A DNA stretch of 64,000 bases from Unio delphinus (lineage: Eukaryota; Mollusca; Bivalvia; Unionida; Unionidae), in assembly GCA_029339505.1 (NCBI GenBank), contig JAQISU010000094.1, forward strand, positions 9,443,501 to 9,507,500. The letters are read 5' to 3'. The notes under the pieces were generated by a model that was not told where the DNA came from, searched no databases, and saw only the letters and a program-made list of their open reading frames with translations. Shown here piece after piece: positions 15,158-28,879 of this stretch. Made by a program: the position numbers and the translations under genes. Every line of letters starts with the position of its first letter. The stretch's first letter is position 1.

Positions 15158-15649
15158 CTCACACAAAGATATGAAATATAATTTATAGGGTGAGTTCTGT
15201 ACAGAAATATGTAAAACACAAAAATGGGGTAGATTTGTATTGAAAGGAGATTCGTACGAAAATTGCAATTAGTGTAAGACATTTGCATTGATAAAAACTT
15301 AAACCATTAGGAGCCGAATATGATGGTACAAGCTAAAGTTATAAGTTAATGTTATTTTAATCTCAGTTAGAAAGATAATTAATGTGCTTTGGTATAAAAC
15401 AAAAGATTTACGGACTACAATAATCATGTGGCATTTCTCAAAAACGCTTCCCCGAAAAGTGATTCCTAAAGCCACACTCTATGAAGTAAATTAACGGATA
15501 CAAACATGTCAATTTCCAGATACTGCCCGCGGGCCGTAGTTTGTCCACCGATGGTCTACAACATAACCATATATCTTATCCCTTTATGACGTGCTCTTTT
15601 GTTTTAATAAGGGGAAAGTTTGTAGCTAGATTTAATGAAGCGTAGTTGG

Positions 15650-15749
<100 letters not shown>

Positions 15750-16175
15750 AAATACCAATACTAATTACGGACAAAACAGCTATTTCACTGAAAGGATAGG
15801 AGTCGTTTGGACTCGCATTCATCTTCGTCTCATTCAATAAGTTTAGGTGCTGTCAACAAGACAGCGCATACTTCAGGCAATAGGTTTAAATCAAATGAGA
15901 AATCAAAAAGCAATTTACTGCGTAGAGGTGATGGCAATTTACACACATACAATGTTATGCTTTCCACTTTTTTCCTACAGGTCGTATGTATCCCAGAATA
16001 TTTTCAGCAATATTTTTGTCCAATATTATGAATTACAGCAATAATGTCTCTATTTACAGTCCAAGGTACCAAGGTAGTTGTTCTTTTCACGATACCCATA
16101 CAAACTGGTACAGTTCCTACTACTTAAATATTTTTGTATCAGCTAATATAGTATGCAAGTCGTATTTTGAGCATT

Positions 16176-16345
16176 GACTTCTTTCCTAAAAATAATTATT
16201 GACTTCTTTCCTAAAAATAATTATTGACTTCTTTCCTAAAAATAATTATTGACTTCTTTCCTAAAAATAATTATTGACTTCTTTCCTAAAAATAATTATT
16301 GACTTCTTTCCTAAAAATAATTATTGACTTCTTTCTTAAATTTAA
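16176..16345. repeat. 25-bp tandem repeat, 6 identical copies plus a partial one
   Basis: The unit starts GACTTCTTTCCTAAAAATAA at 16176, 16201, 16226, 16251, 16276 and 16301, with a diverged partial copy at 16326. Identity between copies suggests recent expansion. Confidence 0.97.
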
Positions 16346-16597
16346 GTATATATTGTCTACATGTTTTTCATTTTTCAATGCACTGTGTGCTTTTTGTTTA
16401 TCGTGCATATTTTGTCATTCAATTTCCTGACAATAATTCTTGATGATAACTACATTTAAATGTATGCCATATATTGCTCGATGTAACGAAATTGAAGCAT
16501 AGTTTTAAACCTTTGTTTAAGATAATCTTTACATGCCATTCATGTACAAATTGTTCCACACATTAGATATTTAAGGTAATTAAAATTTATATATATA

Positions 16598-16659
16598 ATA
16601 ATGATTAGGCGATTATATAAACAATTGAAGAAACTTGGACCAAAATCCTAACACAATCT

Positions 16660-16727
<68 letters not shown>

Positions 16728-16925
16728 CAGCACGAGTTGACAAAATGGCTAGTACTGCTGTAAATATGTGACCTTCACCCTGAATCAATGAGCAAGGATG
16801 TCACATGATGAATTGGATTATCTTCATAATGATTAGGCGATTATATAAACAAAACCATAAAGATGTTTAGGAAATATCAACAAATGAAGAAACTTGGACC
16901 AAAATCCTAACACAATGTTTCTATT
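16598..16925. repeat. Short duplicated segment flanking a (TA)n tract
   Basis: ATAATGATTAGGCGATTATA followed by AAGAAACTTGGACC and AAATCCTAACACAAT occurs at about 16598-16650 and again, with about 30 extra bases inside, at about 16828-16920. A (TA)n run at 16663-16725 and about 100 bp of unrelated sequence lie between the copies. Confidence 0.85.
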
Positions 16926-17039
16926 ACCATGACCTTGACACTAAAATCAAAATGAAAGGTCTTAGTCCATCAAAAGTGGCTTAACGAATAAAAGCAAATA
17001 AAAAAACAAAAAAGAAATGTTAACCAAACCCTTGTTTAT

Positions 17040-18535
17040 GATCCTGACCTGACCCCAAACATCCCTTAATTTTATGACTACATCACTGACCCAGACTCTT
17101 AATTGCATGATTATGACCATGACCAGACCCTTAGTAGCTATTATATGACCATGAGCAGACCCTTAATTGCTATTATATGACCATGATCAGACCCTTAATT
17201 GCTATTATGTAACCTGGAGCAGGTCCTAATTGCTATTATATGACCATGGTCAGACATTTAGTTGCATTAATATTACCATGAGGAGACACTTAGTTGCTAT
17301 TATATGACAATGAGCCGACCCTTAGTTGCTATTATATGACAATGAGCAGACCCTTAATTGCTGTTGTACGATCAAGAGTACTCCCTTAGTAGCATTAAAA
17401 TGACCAGGACCAGATCCTTAGATGCTATTATATGACCCTGACTAGACCCTTAGTCGCTTTCATACGACCATGAGCAGACCCTTAGCTTCTATTATATGAC
17501 CGTGAGCAGACCCTTACTTGCATTCATATGACCATGATGTGACACTTAGTTGCTATTATATGAGCATAAGCAGACGCTTAAATGCTATTATATTACCATG
17601 AGCAGACTTTTAATTGCTATTATATGACCATGAGCAGACACTTAATTGCTATTATATGACCATGAACAGACACTTAATTGCTATTATATGACCATGAGCA
17701 GATCCTTAATTGCTATTATATGACCATGATCAGATCCTTAATTGCTATTATATGACCATGAGCAGACATTTAGTTGCATTCATATGACCATGACGAGACA
17801 CTTCGTTGCTATTATTTGACCATGTGCAGATGCTTAATTGCTATTATATGACCTGGTGCAGATCCTTAATTGCTATTATATGACCATGAGCAGCCATTTA
17901 GTTGCATTCATAAGACCATGACGAGACATTTAGTTGCTATTATATGACAATGAGACCCAGATCCTTAATTACTTGAATAAGCCAGTGACAAAGACCCTTA
18001 ATTGCATGACAATGACACTGGACTTGACCTTTACTTTTATTACTATGACCCTGACCCAATCCTTTACTTGCATGACTATGACACTGGCCTTGACCTTAAC
18101 TTGTATTGCTATAGCCCTGACCCATATGCTTACTTGTTTGACTATGATCCTGACTCAAATCCTTAATTGCATGAACATGACACTGACCAAGACTCTTAAT
18201 TACATGACTATCACCCTGATTAGACTATTAAATGCATAAATATGACCCTGAACCAGACCTCAATTGCATGAATATGACCCTTACATAAACTCTTAATTGC
18301 ACTACTATGACACTGGCCCTGACCTTTACTTGTATTACTATGAGCCTTACCCAGATTCTTACATGCATGACTATGACAGTAATCCAGACCCTTAATTGCA
18401 TGACCATGACAAAGACCCTTAATAACATAAATATGACAGTGACCAAGACCCTTACTTGCATGGCTATGACACTGGCCCTGACCTTTACTTGTGTTACTAT
18501 GACCCTGACCCAGATGCTTACTTGGATTACGTTCA
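17040..18535. repeat. Long diverged minisatellite, about 32-bp units
   Basis: Dozens of units of the type CTTAATTGCTATTATATGAC plus CATGAGCAGAC fill the first kilobase. From about 17960 the unit drifts to a related form (CTTAATTGCATGACTATGAC plus CCTGACCCAGAC). Frames of up to 102 codons, rich in Thr, Met, Leu and Val, arise on both strands because of the periodicity and are not genes. Confidence 0.93.
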
Positions 18536-18869
18536 AGGGTCTATGAACGGTGTCTATACAAATTGTAAACTTAATTTTCCATAACGGTAAAATATTTTTT
18601 TATAGACAAAAATAGGAAATTAATGACGAGAACACCACAGATTAGTCTGAGTTTCCTTTGACCCTTGTCACCCCAATTTTTATATTTGGACATTTATATT
18701 GGCAAGGGTCAGAGGAAACTCAGGCTAACCAGACACAATATCCGAGAACTAAATGCAGTCTAAATTGGTCATGAGCCACTGATAAATATAAAAGATTAAG
18801 CTGTACGCATGTACAATATTTCATACCCTTTCAATTTCCAGCTAATAAAGTCATCATTATTTGCTGGTC

Positions 18870-18990
18870 AAATGTTTGTTTGGTTGTTTGTTTGATTAGG
18901 ATGCTGTAACCACTAGGCCACCTGAGGGGTTACTGGTCAAAATGATCCAGTCCAATAACACCGCTAAGCCCAGACAACTTGTTGGCGGCT
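18870..18990 (-). repeat. tRNA-derived SINE head (partial)
   Basis: The minus strand reads GTGGCCTAGTGGTTACAGC at about 18903-18922, a canonical polymerase III box A (TGGCCTAGTGG) in the form common to tRNA-derived SINEs. No box B or 3' tail follows, so only the 5' head remains. Confidence 0.5.
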
Positions 18991-19205
18991 TTCGTTCTTT
19001 TATGTTTATTAAATTGTGAGATTTCTTTTTCTTCTTAAAATTTTAAAATTGAAACTAAACACTAAAATATTTTTTTTAAAATAAGAATTTTTTTTAAAAA
19101 GAAGGTGCTGGGTCATTACAATTCTTACAAAACATTAAAGTTGAATTTATAGTTAAATTGATTGTATACAATAGGAAACTTAATGTGGAAAGTACATTAT
19201 GAAAT

Positions 19206-19378
19206 ATATTACATAAATATATTACTTATGAAAGAGACAAAAGCCCCTTGAAATGGGTATGACGAAAGCTCTTTAGGAAATATATTACTTATGAAAGAGA
19301 CAAAAGCCTCCTGAAATGGGTATGACAAAAGCTCTATAGGAAATATATTACTTATGAAAGAGACAAAAGCCCCCTCGA
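19206..19378. repeat. Three tandem copies of a 66-bp unit
   Basis: AATATATTACTTATGAAAGA plus GACAAAAGCC recurs three times, with GAAATGGGTATGAC and AAAGCTCT between. The 69-codon minus-strand frame across it is simply the repeat translated. Confidence 0.9.
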
Positions 19379-20394
19379 CGTATATTTTTTTAAAATATAA
19401 TTTTATGATGGTTTTCATTTTTTCAAGTATTTGCTATAAATCAATGCAAATACTCTATATATTTGATTAAAATAAAATAAATATTAATGTTTAAAAAGTA
19501 ATATCACTGTTAAAGTATAATTTATTATAAATGTTTGGTATTACTGTTAAAATAAAAAAAATACATTTTTTGTTCGTGATATTTTAGGTAAATAATTCTA
19601 CATGTTTTCATATTTAAACAGTTCATTGTACACTACTGCAGTCATTCCAGAAGGAGGGCTTATTTTGATTTTGTCTGAGAAAAGGTATAGGAACCAGAAC
19701 TGCAAAATGAACAATAATGAACTGCAATGAAATTTGAGAGTAACAAAAGATATATCGGTGGAGTGCTTTTGTTTGAATAACACCTGTCAATAGCTAGCTT
19801 GCATTATGTAATGCACCCCGCGATAATGCAAATTTGGATACAATGCAGTCGCAGAGTGGCTCCAGTTTAGTATATTTATTCGCACATGATTTATTATTTT
19901 CAAAGTACGTGAAAAAGTGTATTAATAATCTATTATCTTTTTGGGGAAGAGATTTTGTATGGAGAAGAGATCTCTTATGAATTCGAAAAGAGTAGGATCG
20001 TGCAACGGTTCCTGAAATTTTAAATATATGTACTTGTATTTGTCTTGTACCACGAATTTTTTTAGATTTAAGTATGCGAAATAGTGTATAAAACAAGTAA
20101 AATGTTTTTATGTGTGTATGTCCTGCCCCCGATATGTAGTTTATGTGAGATTTTTAAACATTTTATTTAAGTTCCTTTAAATTTAGTTTTTCCCATCGGG
20201 ATTATATACAAAATTTTGAAAGAGGTATTTTTATTCTCCTTTCTCTAGCGTTACTATAAAATGATTTTTTCCGAGGTGGGATTTATCTATTCTCCTTCAG
20301 ATCCACTTTCTTAATAATTTTGGTTTGACCATGACTATTGGTCTCCTATATCCTGTGTTTGCTACTAATGTTAGTGGTATTTGTCTGTGAGCTA

Positions 20395-20870
<476 letters not shown>

Positions 20871-21294
20871 TTGTATAGACTATTTGACTGGACTCCTTTG
20901 CTTGTAAAATGCATTATCAACACTAAAACGTTACTTAACGTCTGAATCCGAATAGTATAGATTTTTTATCACATTTCTTGCATTTATAAAATTTATCCTT
21001 CAACCTTTGTTCAAGCTTTACATTATTTGTTTCTAGATTTAAAAAAATATATAGACCATTTGCTCCTTTCTCAATCTACGAAACGTACAGCATGCTTATC
21101 TCGTGTTTTCGATTTGTATGAAAGCAATGTGTACACATAATTTTATAGAATATTTAAAATTAAGAATTTTTCAGAATAATCAATGTAATAAAATAAATAG
21201 TTTTATCTTAGTTTTTCATGCACTCATCCATGTGTTTTGCAGACTCGTATTATTCTTTCCTTTTCTTTTATCTTTTAGTAGTAGTAATAGCAGC

Positions 21295-21355
<61 letters not shown>

Positions 21356-23164
21356 CAATTCTGAGTTCTTTCTTATTGATCACAATATATGATAATTAGA
21401 CATTATATCTTACTGCAAAAGTTGTATTTCATTAGTCGATTGTCAGCTTTTAATTCCAATTACATCTCACCTATTTTAAGGAACTTTAATTATCAAGGGC
21501 ACATGATCTAACAATGATCCTGTCAAATGATGCCAAATCTGTAATTAATTATAAGACTAGAAAGAAGCTACACGTGCAACTATACCGATGTCTTCCTAAT
21601 ATTTTATTCATAACTTTCATGTCTCTAGTATATTTGAATTACACCTTACTGGTAAAATTATCATATTTCAACTGTGTACATTTTTACATTCTAAGCAAAT
21701 AGCTGCGATAGTTACATATTTCAAAACAATACTGGTAAGATCTTTAAGCAAAATGCGATTAAATATAGGATCCAAAAAGTACGTATTCATGGACGATCAA
21801 AACATATTTTATTACGGACGGGAGGTACGGGTTTCATTGCTCTTTAAATCATATTATTTATTAAATGCTTTCATAAAATATTTAATTTATACAATCTTGA
21901 GACCTCCATTCTAATGATCGGAATCGATCACTTATCTTTAAACATCATCTGGCCCTGCATTCCACATGAATGTATTGAAATAAATCCAACAGCAACCACT
22001 AAATGCCCAACACCCCAACAGTAGCATTATGTTGTTGCGGTGAAGCATTGTGATGGATCAGGAAAAGATTGAACTAGTGTATACATGCAGATAAAGCAAT
22101 GGATTCAATTATGGTCTTTGATGGCGCAGAGTTATATTTCGCCTTATCCAACATCTCTCTTCTTCATTGTATCCAGGAAATCTGAATTCAAATATCAGAT
22201 ACTAGACTTGAAAACATTGTCCATACTAATTTAAAATTGAATACCTTCCTAATTAAACTGATAATCGTTTAGATTTTACTATTTGAAGTTCCAGCTATAA
22301 TTTTAACTTTTGTGTCTGTCTGTTACAACATTGTTGATATTATATTAGCATACATGATCAAAAACACGTGCACTGCTCGTGATATGATTCCATACATTAT
22401 TTTCTAAGGTTCGATAAGTACCTATGTAATTTCGAAACTTTCAACTCTTTTTCTCGTAGTTACTCTTCTAATTTCTGACAAGGCAGCTATATGTTCGACA
22501 TGTCACTCTTGCGACATTTTTAAGTTTACAACAGAGTATCAACTGTTTCTGATCAGGACACTGGTTTCAGGTCGATTTGTTCCCAGCACAGAACAGTTAA
22601 ATCTTGAATTTCACTCGCTACCACATATCTTTTGAAATTACAATTGCACCTGCCTTAAATGAGAAGAGAATAGAAGTTATTTTAGTAGGATCTCTATTCT
22701 TGATTGTTAAAATGAAATATAGGTATTTCTTAGTTGATGATTTACAGATAATTCATTCATTTCATCTGCACTTCACAGGCGTCATCCGAGAGAATCGTGC
22801 ATCTCACATCTTTACAAACAGACGGGACAGTACAATGGAAATGTTACATCGTTGGGCTTATCAGACAAATTATCTTTAAAATCATCTTTAAATTCTGTTG
22901 TAGGACATATAACATTGATGATGTCAATGCTATTTGAATCATCTTCTGAAAGAAATAATCATATACATATGTCATAATGTTTAATGGTGCCATCCCATCC
23001 GCAACCCCTACATATCCATCATGTGTATGAAATTTCTGAGGTCTATTCCAACATTATTTTTCAACATACAAATATCAAATTAATCAAATGTATTTGATAA
23101 ATCCACACAGAGTCACAATTCAGCAGTCGAGACCAAAGTCCATCACATCTCTGTTTTCTTCGTT

Positions 23165-23165
<1 letters not shown>
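20871..23165. other. Gene-free AT-rich DNA with an (AAT)n tract
   Basis: An (AAT)n microsatellite lies at about 21293-21354. Nothing else is recognised; the 91-codon frame at 22604-22879 has no domain I know. Confidence 0.6.

Positions 23166-23251
<86 letters not shown>
23166..23251. repeat. (GA)n microsatellite
   Basis: GA run of about 85 bp. Confidence 0.98.
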
Positions 23252-23254
<3 letters not shown>

Positions 23255-23631
23255 TGCTGTCGTGTGTATAACATTTGATCTGCACTTTCAAAATAATTAT
23301 TACTGACCTACTCTTGCTTTTGAAATGATTAGAGAGGAGATTAGCAAAATTTGTAAATGAAGATAAACAAAGCAACAAATATCCTATTATACCCAGAGGT
23401 CACTGAACTGCAGTTCAATGTCTGGTTTAGGTCTATTAAGAAAAATTATAATAAAATACAAATGTGAAGATATTTTTTGGACAATTCATGTGGTTGCTAA
23501 AGTCTCAGATATAAATTGGTAGCGATGAAGGTGAAAATCAGTATGGCCAATTGGTGAAATATAAAATAATGAGATGTTGATGCTGGTGATTATAATGATG
23601 GCGATGATTATGAAATTGAGTGATGTTTATA

Positions 23632-23632
23632 C

Positions 23633-23679
<47 letters not shown>

Positions 23680-23691
23680 CAACAACAACAA
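23632..23691. repeat. (TAA)n(CAA)n microsatellite
   Basis: TAA repeats passing into CAA repeats. Confidence 0.97.
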
Positions 23692-23865
23692 TGACCTAAG
23701 TTATAATCAACGATGCTAACTTCACCTTGCACCACAACTACTAATTCACAGTGCCTAACGATTTTTAATCTCAATAAAGACTTCCTAAGTGGTATAGAAT
23801 AAGGTGGGGGTGGCTGCCATATATGAATAGTATGACAGTCATGGGTAGGTGGGCAAAAAGCGACC

Positions 23866-24465
23866 AACAAAATGCTGCAAGGTTATCGAAATAGGTCATC
23901 CTACACTCAATGTCAGCAACATGATGCGCTCCAATACAGGTTCAGCCTCTAACTTATATTCAAGAGTCGAGAAGTAAATGAAACATCATAGGCGACTATC
24001 AAGCTACGATACCACACGTCCGTCCGGTAGAAGTCAAGATATCCAAGCAAACTGAAAGTCGTGACACGGGCGTCATATACATCATCAAAGTGGAGATATG
24101 AAACACGGATGTTAATTTTAATCTTATGGTAAAGGTTATGATCTAAATGCCGGTGTACCATTGAAATATGCCAAACGATGAGCATGGCGAAATGCTGCCA
24201 TGGTCACAAAGGAAGTCATCCCTCACCCAATTTCAGATAGATTACAGGTTCAGCTACTGCCTCTCATGCAAACGAGAGAGTCGCGAAGGAAAGAAAACAA
24301 AATCGCTATTTACTGTCAAGCGACGATACCACGCGGACATCAGCGAGGTGTTGATATATTTAAGCCACTGAAAGTAGTAACATCGGCGTGATTGAAATCA
24401 TTTAATATGATATATGAAAGAATAGTGCTAAATTTAATCTTATCGTAAAGGTTGATAATGAAAAT
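23866..24465. repeat. Diverged tandem duplication, about 300-bp unit
   Basis: Two neighbouring segments (about 23868-24145 and 24188-24460) share order and wording: ATGCTGC near the start, then TCATCC, TACAGGTTCAGC, CGATACCAC, and TTAATCTTAT with TAAAGGTT at the end. They have drifted strongly. Family unknown. Confidence 0.6.
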
Positions 24466-26900
24466 AATCTGAGCGAGGAAGTTGTCTCTGTGCCGTTATA
24501 CTTAACGGCCGAGCGAGCAGAAGGGGTGCTGTAAGGGTTCAGGCTGACGGATAATAATTTGTGAGGAGGTAAAACTTTATATTTTTTCAGTACAGTCCAT
24601 TTCGAATTAAAGGAATATTATTTTGCCAAGGTGGATCTCATAAAGACTACCACACTTGTAGAAAACCAAGACAATCTATGCCCATAGAACTATCAAGCTG
24701 AGTAGGTATCAGGGAACGATACGCTTATGTAATTATATATTTCTGATGACGTTGTGTTGCGAATCACAAAGTGTGAGAACCTTAGCCCCACGATCTCCAA
24801 CAACGCTGTTGGACCAGACCACGCACTTTACCCCATAGGTGTCTTCAAAAAGTTCTAGATAAGACAATCAACATGTTATTACTACTTACAAAACGACAAA
24901 AATCAGACAGTTGTAGGATAAAAAATCTTTCCCAAGTGGTGTATAGTAGAAGCAGTACAAATATTGAAACACATTTTCTCCCGATGCATCCACGCCATAT
25001 TCCAATACGATTATCACGAGGACCAAACCGTAGTATATGCTTAAAGCCGCAAAGAAACTTCCTATCTGAGCTGGGAAAAGTCAACTGTACTTTAAGCATA
25101 TCAGATGTCTTTACCAAGTGTCATATAGACGAACAATGGGTGAGAGACCGCATTTACATCGCTTGCCAATGAAAGAGGCAGTCTCCATTCTCAGAAACAG
25201 ACCTTTAAATAATTGCACCTTTTGAAATACCATGATACATTTATGGAAGCGCACACGCGTTGATCTGGTTAGGCCTGAGAACCAGGAGGACACGAAACGA
25301 CGACAGATGGCTTAATCTGTCGTCCAGTGCCGTATGCTCGTCGAGGATACACTCAATAAATCTTGAAACAAATCTAACACGCCCTATATATATCGTCCAC
25401 GCAGTCAATGGCCAGTCGAAAGATTTGAAGTACAACTTTTAAAAGTGTTCTTTAGAGTGCTCAGCTGCTAGACAGCGACATCAACAGTTTACTGTTGGAA
25501 GTCGACACAGAAGATATATATCGTGATATAGCGGATGATGAACCAAATCAAACAGTTGGGAAGAAACAGGCTAGGAGACAATATACTACTGTAGGGATGG
25601 TTTCGGTAATGCACTTCGCCAGTCGTTTGCATCTGCGGAGAAGGGAGATACCAAATCAGTAGTATGTAGGTCAGGATTGTTTTATACATTGTTACAACTC
25701 TATGGCATTAAACTAAGTAACAGAATAGAATGAAAACCAGCAAGTGTTCAAAATTTCAACATTTACTTTATTTCCCTAGATAATCAGGTGAACTTTAAAA
25801 TCAACTGACAGTATCATGAATTAAATCACAATATTTCAAAATGTTCTATTGCAATTCTAAATGTATGAAGTTTAAATTCAATTAAAGTGGGCCGTATTCC
25901 AAATCAGTTTCAGTATTGACTCTGTTGATGTGAATGTAGTCTCGAAAGAGGTAATGTACCTATGTCCTGAACGGCAATGATTTGATAACAGTTTTTTGAT
26001 GTATCACAATACAAAAATTTAAAAAATGTTCTTGTCTAAAATCACTATAATTCTACATTAATTTTGTATTATATTATTTATGAGTTCTTTGTATTTCCAG
26101 TGAATAATAATTTAAAAAAATTAAATCTATCCTAATGAAAACATGACAAGAATGAGTAATCCTTAGATACACACGATTATATACATATCTCCATCATGTA
26201 GGTCGCAATTACCACATTCTGACTATACTCTGTCACTTATGGAAACTTCTATTCTAGTTCAAAACTATAAACATATTTACCATTAATAATAATATGCAGA
26301 ATTAACATTTACTCACCGATAAAAAAATTAGCTCTATGTTATATTGTTTTGCTAAATAATTGTCTCTCGTGAGGTAAATAACTACTTGGATATGGACATG
26401 CTCAAGTATAACATATAGAGGTATACAACATACAATTGTTAAGTAACGCCAACAAGAACATAAATGAAATATACATAACACCTTCCCTCACAATAGCAAA
26501 GACAAATTTATACAATAAAGCTTTTCTTTAAGGTAAATATTAGTGAATATAAACGTGATTAAAAATTACATAAGATGAAGCCTTGGGACTGGAACAAATA
26601 TATATGATGTAATATAATATTTCTGCATGTGAAAATGCATCTGCAATTAAACTATCTTTTCCCTTGGTGTGCTTCATGCATCCGGAAACATATGTTCGTA
26701 TTCAAATAATAGCTAACGTAGTTCACTATTTCTTGTAGCTGTAGATGTCAAAGATTCCGACTCGAGTTAATAGATTTTTCTGAATTCAGAAGATTAGTTA
26801 CACAAAAGTCACTGCAGTTTGATTGCATCCCGTCGCTTATGTCCTCGCTGTATGGGACATATACAATTAAACTGATTGCTTGATTAACACGGCCATATAT
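24466..26900. other. No recognised gene
   Basis: The part from 24780 to 25700 is somewhat richer in GC and has overlapping frames of 60-99 codons, but none shows a domain. It may be old repeat. The remainder is AT-rich and featureless. Confidence 0.5.
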
Positions 26901-26917
26901 ATGAACATACTCTTTAC

Positions 26918-27300
26918 TCAAATTAACATGACGGGAGTATTAGTAAAGTAATTTACGTTACATACATTCTCTCTAACCTTATCAGGTTCACAATACGTAG
27001 CCTGATGAAAATATTGAGGTCTGGGCAAGAGATCCAGAAATATATTACCAGACCAAAAGTTTGTTTCATTTGTATTTTTCTCATATCTTGATTTCATTTG
27101 TTTACTTGGTTCTAGGTAAGAAATCGACACAGGTTACATTTACTCAGCTAACTAGTTGCAGATGAACCTTACGTATCTTCTTGAATGGCCTTTCCTACCA
27201 TTTTGCAAGTATGACACGATCTACAATTTTCATTATTTACAAACACCACTCTTTATTTAAGATTCGCGATACGTCTTCTTGACCAGAACGGGACCAGCCA
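26918..27300 (-). pseudogene. Ty3/Gypsy integrase remnant
   Basis: The minus-strand frame at 26918-27130 matches the C-terminal tail usual in animal Ty3/Gypsy integrases: a KQMKSRYEKNT stretch, LLPRP, then a VNYFTNTP end. About 100 bp upstream the same strand shows a short CxxC cluster (RSCHTCKMVGK) typical of the integrase zinc-binding region. The catalytic core expected between them is missing and frames are broken, so this is an internally deleted fossil. The family call rests on motif memory. Confidence 0.6.
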
Positions 27301-27757
27301 AGAACATTTCATCAGCTAGATTACATAATTAATGTCTTTATGACTTGATATAACATTTGATCTAGCAGGTACATCAAATAGGTCCATTTTCGCATAATGA
27401 CCCAATTTGTAACAAAATAATAAACCTATGCTAGCGTGGCTTCAGTTTCTCTAATATCCCTCTAACACAAACAAGAGATATCAGGATATTGTTCCTGCTC
27501 GACAATCTGTAATGGTAATATCTCACTATGATTAGAATCAAACGAAATTGTACCTCTTTTGACCATATTGTAGTACTGAAGAGGCCGAGTATAAATCAGA
27601 AATTTCATTTTCAATAGGATCAACATTCTGATCAAGACAAAGCTTGTCAGTTACAAGTTAATTAGCCACAACCTTATGGCTTGCTAGGCCATTCTTCGGT
27701 AATAAATGAATAACCTCATATGTCCCTTATTATATGAATTGGGTAGAATTGGCAGAA

Positions 27758-28075
27758 TCACGAATAGGTGATACAGATTTTAGACATGAATTGTTCATAA
27801 TTCTCGATATTAAAATCAAAATGGGCTTTGTTTGACAAAACACATATATTGCGCTCAACACCTTGACCTCTTAGAAAGGAAATCATTTCGACGTAGACTT
27901 TCTTGACTTGCTGCGTTCTCTTAGCAGCAATGAGAAATATTATACCATTTCTTCTTGCAATATTTAGGACGATATAATTATCTTTGATCAATCTAATCAG
28001 AGACCTGATTCCGATTCGTTGTGTCGGATTGAGATCTGGAAGCGATTGCATGAGATCGCAGTGGATCTTGGACAA
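27758..28075 (-). other. Open frame of 105 codons, unknown
   Basis: An uninterrupted minus-strand frame with balanced amino-acid composition and a hydrophobic segment near its middle (ARRNGIIFLIAAK). It lies between the Gypsy gag-like and integrase-like remnants. I recognise no gag, protease, RT or cellular domain. It could be unrecognised retroelement sequence, an exon or chance. Confidence 0.2.
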
Positions 28076-28164
28076 AACAACTGCTGTGTGAAAGACTTAC
28101 TTTAAAAAGAAACTTTGTGAGTCAAGGAATAATTGTCAACTGTACGAACAGTATTTTCTATAGT

Positions 28165-28620
28165 TTCGATCACTTTGCTCAAGGTTGGTCTTAACGGCAC
28201 TGCGGATCCAATTTTTGAGCTCTTCAATTATTAGTGTTTGTCTGAGGTTATCGAAGTCTTAACCAACCCTGATCTCAGCCCAATCCTATCAAATAATTTG
28301 TATTTTCCTCTTGCAAATTCCACATGGTTCTGTCCAGTCTCTTTTTTTTTTGTTTGTTACAGATCCTTGTCATATGTTGATATTCATCTGATGCCAAATA
28401 TTAATCTGTCAAGATAAATTCCATAACCAGATCATAATCTGCAACTTTTTTGTACCAACATTGACATGTATGTTTCATGAGCTTTGCCAATCTATATATA
28501 ATATAATATAATTTGCAATAAAAAAGCCCATTTCTCGCTTGACAATATACAATTTTCAAGATTGTTTTCAAAATGAGGAACATATTTATCTACTTCTAAT
28601 TCTTCAAAAGGGGATACAAT
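28165..28620 (-). pseudogene. Ty3/Gypsy gag remnant
   Basis: Reading the minus strand in two or three frames gives the pattern of the animal Gypsy capsid domain in order: FEELEVDKYVPHFENN (about 28620-28570), a W-x-LLLQ-type helix, KVADYDLVMEFIL, HVEFARGKYKLFDR, and finally EELKNWIRSAVKTNLEQ near 28170-28225. Stops and frameshifts separate the pieces. Together with the integrase tail downstream it marks one decayed element reading leftward. Confidence 0.65.
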
Positions 28621-28836
28621 TCTAGTATGTCTAGTAACATAAAACTGAATTTCCGTTTAAAAAGGGGCGAGCTGTTTTCCGATTAACAACTCTACTTCTA
28701 TGAATCTTTGAAATTCTCTTGCTTCTTTTCTCCTTCTTTCTGCTGCAGTATTTTCTTCTTTCTGTGTTCTCTCTGTATTCTGTATGTTTTGCTTCGTTCT
28801 TTCCACCTTGCATATCCGTTTCCATTACCACCTCCT

Positions 28837-28837
<1 letters not shown>

Positions 28838-28876
<39 letters not shown>
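28838..28876. repeat. (CT)n microsatellite
   Basis: CT run of about 39 bp preceded by CCTCCTCCCCCCC. Confidence 0.95.

Positions 28877-28879
<3 letters not shown>

Noticed and set aside
17934..18546. About 100-codon Thr/Met/Leu-rich frames on both strands
   Set aside because: Produced by the 30-36 bp periodicity of the minisatellite; no start context or non-repeat sequence.
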